The position numbers were made by a program, and so were the translations under genes. From the NCBI GenBank assembly GCA_030432565.1, contig JAUIGV010000013.1, forward strand, positions 111,668 to 175,667: a stretch of 64,000 bases of DNA, read 5' to 3'. Of this stretch, positions 63,882 through 64,000 are shown piece by piece. The notes under the pieces are model-generated. The model was not told where the DNA came from, ran no database searches, and saw nothing but the letters and a program-made list of their open reading frames with translations. How positions within the stretch are numbered: the stretch's first letter is position 1; each line of letters starts with the position of its first letter. The stretch is from Verrucomicrobiia bacterium. GTDB lineage: Bacteria > Verrucomicrobiota > Verrucomicrobiia > Verrucomicrobiales > Akkermansiaceae.

Positions 63882-64000
63882 TGACCCCGGAAAATTGGAC
63901 AATTCAAAAATGTAGATTTGGTGGTAGAAGCAAATCGAAAAAATGAAGAGAAGTCGCTTTAGCGAAGAACAGAAGGTCCGCATCCTGGAAGAACTCAGGG
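63882..64000 (+). mobile_element. Left end of a second IS3-family element
   Basis: It starts TGACCCCGGAAAATTGGAC, a typical IS3 end and similar to the left end of the preceding element. It contains the start of an orfA and runs past the end of the window. It directly abuts the first element, so one may have inserted in the end of the other. Confidence 0.6.
63943..64000 (+). CDS. IS3-family transposase OrfA, C-terminus outside the window
   Basis: Begins with ATG and reads MKRSRFSEEQKVRILEEL, the standard N-terminus of IS3 OrfA proteins (RFSEEQ...I). The remainder is outside the window. It is a different subtype from the orfA at 62866. Confidence 0.8.
   Translation, partial: MKRSRFSEEQKVRILEELR

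Overview
The window looks like chromosomal DNA of a Gram-negative member of the Verrucomicrobia (Verrucomicrobiae), or a close relative in the PVC group. The signs are: secreted DUF1549/DUF1553 proteins paired with DUF1501 proteins, several DUF1080 proteins and Cys-type sulfatases, PEP-CTERM sorting tails, a CRTAC1/FG-GAP protein, an outer-membrane porin and a TonB receptor, a meso-diaminopimelate-type MurE, and a lexA gene whose leader fits the verrucomicrobial LexA motif. This placement is inference from gene families, not from a marker search.

Layout. 1-5.2 kb: end of a sulfatase, a small anti-sigma-like membrane protein and a DUF1549/DUF1553 + DUF1501 pair. 5.2-10.2 kb: a poorly coding stretch, a CRTAC1-family gene broken by one in-frame TGA, and a tandem pair of secreted paralogues of which only the first has a PEP-CTERM tail. 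10.3-17.5 kb: a second, cytochrome-containing DUF1549/DUF1553 + DUF1501 module with two DUF1080 proteins and one unknown secreted protein, probably one operon. 17.5-29.5 kb (minus strand): a MoxR / DUF58 / von Willebrand A (Bat-type) cluster with an ABC exporter. 29.5-40.8 kb (minus): a dcw cell-wall cluster in the order mraZ-rsmH-ftsL-ftsI-murE-murF-mraY-murD-(LysM gene)-ftsW, ending before any murG/murC/ftsQAZ. 40.9-47.8 kb (minus): phosphate regulon porin-pstS-pstC-pstA-pstB-phoU with Pho-box-like sites. 48-54.3 kb: lexA, a TPR/STN protein, rpe, an SHD1 protein, smpB, rpoZ and a TonB-dependent receptor. 54.4-62.6 kb: two tandem FGE-like lipoproteins, a sulfatase, a decayed open frame, a DUF1080 protein, a second PEP-CTERM/non-PEP-CTERM paralogue pair and a PQQ-type propeller protein. 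62.6-64 kb: an IS3-family element that has cut a sulfatase gene, followed directly by the start of another IS3 element.

How it fits together. The two flanks are accessory, secreted and polysaccharide-oriented (sulfatases, DUF1080, DUF1549/1553, DUF1501, PQQ propeller), as expected for an organism degrading sulfated glycans. The core from 17.5 to 52 kb is conserved housekeeping: envelope synthesis, phosphate uptake, SOS control, trans-translation. No rRNA, tRNA or CRISPR array was recognised.

The most notable observations are: (i) two unrelated tandem gene pairs in which a PEP-CTERM protein is followed by a paralogue whose sorting tail is replaced by the same kind of C-terminal module; (ii) the in-frame TGA in the CRTAC1 gene; (iii) FGE-like lipoproteins that lack the catalytic cysteines although they lie next to a Cys-type sulfatase; (iv) a PstC with a very large extracytoplasmic helical insertion; (v) an unlisted start-less coding remnant at 58.4-58.6 kb; and (vi) a sulfatase gene cut by an IS3 element. 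I did not find a clearly new multi-gene defence or biosynthetic system.
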